DNA from: Methylobacterium planeticum
GTDB lineage: Bacteria > Pseudomonadota > Alphaproteobacteria > Rhizobiales > Beijerinckiaceae
Length of the DNA stretch: 64,000 nucleotides
Assembly (NCBI RefSeq): GCF_008806345.1
Contig: NZ_VZZJ01000002.1
Span: 186,001-250,000 of the forward strand
Direction of reading: 5' to 3'
Shown piece by piece: positions 60,406 to 64,000 of the stretch (its first letter is position 1; the number at the start of each line of letters is the position of its first letter). The notes beneath the pieces were generated by a model, which was not told the DNA's origin, searched no databases, and saw only the letters and a list, made by a program, of their open reading frames with translations. Both the position numbers and the translations under genes were made by a program.

Positions 60406-61704
60406 TCAGGCCGTCGCGCCGGCCCCGCCCCGAGGCGCCTTCCGCCCGGCGGAGGGCCTGGCCGACTTCGCCCCGGTCTTCGCCGCCCCGGTCTTCGCCG
60501 CCCCCGTTCTGGCCGTGCTTGTCCTCGTCACACTGGGCGCCTTCGCCCGCGCGGGCTTGCCGGAGGCGACATCGAGCACCTTGCGCTTCGTGGCCGCGCC
60601 CGCCTTGCCGGCCGGCAGGGCCTCGGCGCCGGCGAGCCGCTTCTGCAGCAGGCTCAGCACCGCCGCCTCCTCGGGCCGGAGCCGGCCCAGATCCTCGCAG
60701 AGCTCGGTCTCGACCGCGTCCTTCACCTGCAGGATCAGGTCGCCCTCGAGGTAGCCGTCGAGGATCTGGGGGTGGATGTAGCACTTGCGGCAGATGGTGG
60801 GCGTGTTGCCGAGCCGGCTCGCCACCCCCTCGATCGCCGCCCGGACGTTCTTCTTGGCCTTGGCCTCGCTGTCGAAGGCCTCGAATTCCTGCAGCGCCAG
60901 GGCGGCCAGGACCGTGCCGGCCCAGGTCCGGAAGTCCTTGGCGGTGATGTCCTGGCCGGTGATCTCGCGCAGGTAGGCGTTGACGTCCGCCGAGGTGACG
61001 TCGCGCGGCTCGCCCGCCTCGTCGACGTACTGGAACAGCTCCTGGCCCGGCAGGTCCTGGCAGGCCTTGACGATGCGGGCGATGCGCCGGTCCTTGACCG
61101 CGAGGTCCCAGGTCTTGCCGCTCTTGCCCTTGAAGCGGAACCGGAGGCCCGCCCCCGCGATCGTCACGTGCGGGTCGCGCAGGGTGGTCAGCCCGTAGCT
61201 CTTGTTGGCGCGGGCATAATCGTCGTTGCCGACCCGGATGAGCGTCGTCTCGAGGAGGTGCACCACCGTCGCCAGCACCTTCTCGCGCGGCAATCCGGGG
61301 CGCCTCATGTCCGCGTCGATGCGGTCGCGGATGGCCGGCAGCGCGTCCGCGAAGGCCATGATGTGGCTGAACTTGCTCGATTCCCGCGCCTCGCGGAAAT
61401 CCGGGTGGTAGCGGTACTGCTTGCGCCCCTTGGCGTCGCGGCCCGTGGCCTGGATGTGGCCGTTCCGGCGCGGGCAGATCCAGACGTCGGTATAAGCCGG
61501 CGGGATCGCCAGGGACCGGATCCGCGCCAGGGCCGCCGCGTCGCGCACCGGCGCGCCCTTCGGATCGCGGTAGCGGAAGCCCTTGCCGCTGCGCTTGCGC
61601 GTGATGCCGGGCTTGCCGTCGTCCACGTAGGCGAGGCCCGCCTCGAGGGCGGCCTCGCGCGGATCCCCGGCCTTCTCCGCGCACCCATCCGGCCCAGAAC
61701 GCAT
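60406..61704 (-). CDS. DNA topoisomerase IB
   Basis: A 432-residue type IB topoisomerase of the bacterial/poxvirus-like group, relaxing supercoils through a 3'-phosphotyrosine. The N-terminal domain has GFRYRDPKGAPVRD and PPAYTDVWICP. The catalytic part has LLETTLIRVGNDDYARANKSYG, LRFRFKGKSGKTW, DFRTWAGTVLAA and the nucleophile Tyr in TPTICRKCYIHPQIL. The C-terminal 60 residues are a Lys/Ala/Thr repeat tail (TGAAKTGAAKTGAK). ATG 61704 has GGGAGGAG 9 nt upstream. It diverges from the GT4 gene. Confidence 0.93.
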   Translation of the reverse strand: MRSGPDGCAEKAGDPREAALEAGLAYVDDGKPGITRKRSGKGFRYRDPKGAPVRDAAALARIRSLAIPPAYTDVWICPRRNGHIQATGRDAKGRKQYRYHPDFREARESSKFSHIMAFADALPAIRDRIDADMRRPGLPREKVLATVVHLLETTLIRVGNDDYARANKSYGLTTLRDPHVTIAGAGLRFRFKGKSGKTWDLAVKDRRIARIVKACQDLPGQELFQYVDEAGEPRDVTSADVNAYLREITGQDITAKDFRTWAGTVLAALALQEFEAFDSEAKAKKNVRAAIEGVASRLGNTPTICRKCYIHPQILDGYLEGDLILQVKDAVETELCEDLGRLRPEEAAVLSLLQKRLAGAEALPAGKAGAATKRKVLDVASGKPARAKAPSVTRTSTARTGAAKTGAAKTGAKSARPSAGRKAPRGGAGATA

Positions 61705-61813
61705 GAACCGACTCCTCCCGTTTCGTGGAGCATCAACCGGAGAGCCGCCGGCGCTGTTCCGGGCCTGCGAATCCGCCGCACGGCCGGAGCGCGGCCGTGC
61801 TAAAGCGGGCCGC

Positions 61814-62965
61814 ATGGACACGCCCCCGCCGCCCGCGCCGATGAAAAGCCTCGTCTTCGTGGTGACCGAGGACTGGTTCTTCGCCTCGCACTTCCTGCCG
61901 ATGGCGCGGGCGGCGGTCGCCATGGGCCTGTCGGTGGCGGTGGTGACGCGGGTGCGCGAGCACCGCGAGGTCATCGCGGCGACGGGCGCCCGCGTGGTGC
62001 ATCTCGAGAGCGAGCGCTCAAGCCTGAACCCGATGGCGGCGGGCTACGCGGCGGGCCAGCTCGCCGCCATCCTCAGGGCCCTGAAGGCCGACATCGTCCA
62101 CTGCATCGCCCTCAAGGGCATCCTCGTCGGCGGCACCGCCGCCGCGATGGCGGGGATCCCGGCCCGGGTCTACGCCCTCACCGGCCTCGGCCTGATCGGG
62201 GCCCGGAGCGACCGGGTGGGCAGGCTCGCCCGGACCGGCCTGCGCCACCTGATCCGGGGGCCCCTCGCCTCGCGCCGCACCCGTTTCCTGTTCGAGAACC
62301 CGGACGACGCCCGCGCGCTGGGCCTCGACCCGGCCGATACCGGCGTCACCCTGGTGGGCGGCGCGGGCGTCGACCCGGAGGCCTTCCGGCCGGAGCCCCT
62401 GCCGCCCCGGCCGCCGCTGCGGGTCGCCCTCGTCGCCCGCATGCTCTGGTCGAAGGGGGTCGACACCGCCGTCGAGGCGACCCGCCGCGCCCGGGAGGCG
62501 GGGGCGCCGGTGGAGCTCTCCCTCTATGGCGCGCCCGATCCCCAGAACCGCCGCGCGATCCCCGAGGCCACCCTGCGGGCGTGGAGCCGCGACGGCATCA
62601 CCTGGCACGGGGCGACCCGCGACGTGGCGCGCGTCTGGGCGAGCCACCACGCGGCCTGCCTGCCCTCCCGCGGCGGGGAGGGCCTGCCGCGCACGCTCCT
62701 CGAGGCCGCCGCCTGCGGACGCACCATCCTGACCACCGACGTGCCGGGCTGCCGCGACCTCGTGCGCGACGGGATCGAGGGGCTCGTCGTGCCCCCGGAC
62801 GACGCCCCCACGCTCGCCGCCGCCCTGCGCCGCCTCGCCGACGAGCCGGGCCTCGTCGCCGGCCTCGGAGCGGCGGCGCGCGCGCGCATCCTCGCGGGGG
62901 GCTACACGGAAGCCGCGGTTGTGGAGGCGGTCTGCGCCCTCTATCGCGAGCTTCTCGCCGCATGA
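61814..62965 (+). CDS. GT4-family glycosyltransferase
   Basis: A 383-residue GT-B glycosyltransferase. The N-terminal domain has SLVFVVTEDWFFASHFLPMA and DIVHCIALKGILVG. The C-terminal domain has PLRVALVARMLWSKGVDTAV, LPSRGGEGLPRTLLEAAACG and DVPGCRDLVRDGIEGLVVPP, the nucleotide-sugar site with its conserved Glu. It likely adds a sugar to a lipid-linked or surface glycan acceptor; substrate unknown. ATG 61814 is chosen; Met at 61841 (MKSLVF) is an alternative. A methyltransferase gene follows after 10 bp. Confidence 0.9.
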   Translation: MDTPPPPAPMKSLVFVVTEDWFFASHFLPMARAAVAMGLSVAVVTRVREHREVIAATGARVVHLESERSSLNPMAAGYAAGQLAAILRALKADIVHCIALKGILVGGTAAAMAGIPARVYALTGLGLIGARSDRVGRLARTGLRHLIRGPLASRRTRFLFENPDDARALGLDPADTGVTLVGGAGVDPEAFRPEPLPPRPPLRVALVARMLWSKGVDTAVEATRRAREAGAPVELSLYGAPDPQNRRAIPEATLRAWSRDGITWHGATRDVARVWASHHAACLPSRGGEGLPRTLLEAAACGRTILTTDVPGCRDLVRDGIEGLVVPPDDAPTLAAALRRLADEPGLVAGLGAAARARILAGGYTEAAVVEAVCALYRELLAA

Positions 62966-62975
62966 TCGCCGCCAC

Positions 62976-63650
62976 ATGAGCACGCCGGCGCGCCGGATCA
63001 CGCCGGCCGACGCCCACGCCTTCATCCGGGCCGAGACCCGGCTGCGGCCGGTGCCGCACGCCCCCGAGATCCTCCTCCACGTCGCCGACGAGGCCACGGC
63101 CCTGTGGGAGCGGACGGAGGAGGAATTGCAGGCGATCGGCCTGCCACCGCCCTTCTGGGCCTTCGCCTGGGCCGGCGGCCAGGCGCTCGCCCGCTACATC
63201 CTCGACAATCCTGGCTTCGCGGCCGGGCGGCGGGTGCTCGATTTCGCCTCGGGCTCCGGACTCGTGGCGATCGCGGCGGCACGGGCGGGCGCGACCCGGG
63301 TGCTGGCGAGCGACCTCGACCCCTTCGCGATCGCGTCGATCGGCCTGAACGCGGCGGCGAACGGCGTCGCCGACCGGATCGAGGCCGCCGCCGCGGACCT
63401 GATCGGCACGGCGCCGGAGGCGGACCTCGTGCTCGCCGCCGACATCTTCTACGAGCAGGATCTCGCGGGCCGGGTCGGCGACTGGCTCGGCCGGCTCCAC
63501 GCGGGCGGCACCACGGTGCTGGTGGGCGATCCCGGCCGCGCCTACCTGCCCAAGGGCCGCCTCGAGATCCTCGCCACCTACGAGATCCCGGTGACCCGGG
63601 CGCTGGAGGATGCCGAGATCAAGCGCACCAGCGTCTGGCGCTTCCGCTGA
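62976..63650 (+). CDS. ETF-beta-lysine-methyltransferase-like SAM methyltransferase
   Basis: A 224-residue class I methyltransferase. Motif I is RVLDFASGSGLVAIAAA, then ASDLDPFAIASIGLNAAANG and the catalytic-type motif VLAADIFYEQDL. PFWAFAWAGGQALARYI precedes motif I. These features match METTL20-like enzymes, which methylate lysines of electron-transfer flavoprotein beta in mitochondria and some alphaproteobacteria. ETF beta is not encoded here, so the target is inferred. It follows the GT4 gene closely. Confidence 0.88.
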   Translation: MSTPARRITPADAHAFIRAETRLRPVPHAPEILLHVADEATALWERTEEELQAIGLPPPFWAFAWAGGQALARYILDNPGFAAGRRVLDFASGSGLVAIAAARAGATRVLASDLDPFAIASIGLNAAANGVADRIEAAAADLIGTAPEADLVLAADIFYEQDLAGRVGDWLGRLHAGGTTVLVGDPGRAYLPKGRLEILATYEIPVTRALEDAEIKRTSVWRFR

Positions 63651-63662
63651 GGGGCCTCGCCC

Positions 63663-63709
63663 GCCCGAACCTTGCCGTTCCGAACCTTGCCGCTCCGGAA
63701 CTTGCTGAC
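63663..63709. repeat. 15-bp tandem repeat, three units
   Basis: Units of the form CCGAACCTTGCCG plus two bases occur three times head to tail just after the methyltransferase stop; the third is degenerate (CCGGAACTTGCTG). It lies in the spacer before the FMN reductase gene. Confidence 0.8.
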
Positions 63710-63851
63710 CCGGTGAGACATTCCGCCTCTGTCTGATCCTTGCGGCCCCTTGCATTCGGGGCGCTACGTACCCGTATCAGTCTTGTCCGTCGGGCGGCCG
63801 ATCCGCACCGCATCGGCCGAGAAGGTCCAGTCAGACCGGAGACCGCGCCCC

Positions 63852-64000
63852 GTGTCCCTTCCCCGCATCGTCGCCTTCTCGGGCAGCCAGAACCGCCCGT
63901 CGCGGACCCGGACCCTCGTGGAGGCGGTCGGGGCCGAACTCGCGCGCCACCGCCGCATCGACCTGAAGGTGCTCGACCTCGCCGATGCCGGGCCGGGCCT
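63852..64000 (+). CDS. NADPH-dependent FMN reductase, SsuE/MsuE-like (partial)
   Basis: GTG at 63852 begins a frame that runs off the window. The visible 49 residues, IVAFSGSQNRPSRTRTLVEA then RRIDLKVLDLADAGPG, are the flavodoxin-like FMN-binding start of NADPH-dependent FMN reductases of the SsuE/MsuE type, which supply reduced flavin to sulfonate monooxygenases. The rest of the gene and any ssu or msu partners lie outside. The preceding spacer has a short hairpin (CCCCTTGCATTCGGGG, 63750-63765). Confidence 0.75.
   Translation, partial: MSLPRIVAFSGSQNRPSRTRTLVEAVGAELARHRRIDLKVLDLADAGPG

Overview
The window is about 70% GC with dense, short-spaced genes and strong GC bias at third codon positions. 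Its gene order is the conserved alphaproteobacterial order around the chromosome origin: PPSR(RP001)-hemE-hemJ, hisS-hisZ-hisG, secB-Tim44-mltA-smr, rho-mnmE-mnmG-rsmG-parA-parB and holA-lptE-leuS. Protein sequences and small secreted proteins resemble Methylobacterium and relatives (Rhizobiales). The species is not determined.

Replication and segregation core. The 514-bp gap at 8732-9245 lies between the PPSR gene and hemE, which is where Caulobacter and Rickettsia have oriC. It carries a perfect DnaA box, a perfect CtrA site (TTAA-N7-TTAAC), eight GANTC (CcrM) sites in 340 bp and an A+T-rich patch, so I call it the likely oriC. About 17.5 kb away a perfect 16-bp parS lies inside the start of rsmG, just before parA-parB, with a second parS-like site inside leuS.

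Left of oriC (1-8731): a partial secreted protein, panC, a PHB-depolymerase-type esterase, then a leftward series dnaQ, hicB-like, coaE, aroE, a CDF metal exporter, maf, a small ORF and PPSR. Right of oriC (9246-34533): hemE-hemJ, an LprI-like protein, the leftward his cluster, a DUF3429 membrane protein, an MFS transporter, secB with its terminator, Tim44-like, mltA, Smr, then rho-mnmE-mnmG-rsmG-parA-parB, a Tat-type intradiol dioxygenase, holA, lptE and leuS.

34.5-42.3 kb: yggS, a MarR regulator, an L,D-transpeptidase, an OtpR/CenR-like response regulator with a CnbP-like cyclic-nucleotide domain protein, dapD, an alpha/beta hydrolase without its catalytic serine, a class A-type acid phosphatase and DoxX. 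42.3-47.3 kb: a leftward M20 peptidase / double GT2 glycosyltransferase / HAD protein unit, probably involved in surface glycan. 47.8-51.6 kb: a three-subunit molybdenum aldehyde/xanthine-type dehydrogenase. 51.7-58.9 kb: crcB, EamA, a VanX-like dipeptidase, several small unassigned proteins, an FTR1 iron permease with an Irr-like box, a diguanylate cyclase with a degenerate receiver and a LuxR regulator. 58.9-64 kb: cydA without cydB, topoisomerase IB, a GT4 glycosyltransferase, an ETF-beta-type methyltransferase and the start of an FMN reductase.

A recurring theme is short tandem repeats (12-25 bp) at gene borders, several of which reach into start or stop codons, and a dispersed repeat that has lengthened MnmG. 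No rRNA, tRNA, CRISPR array, insertion sequence or prophage was seen.
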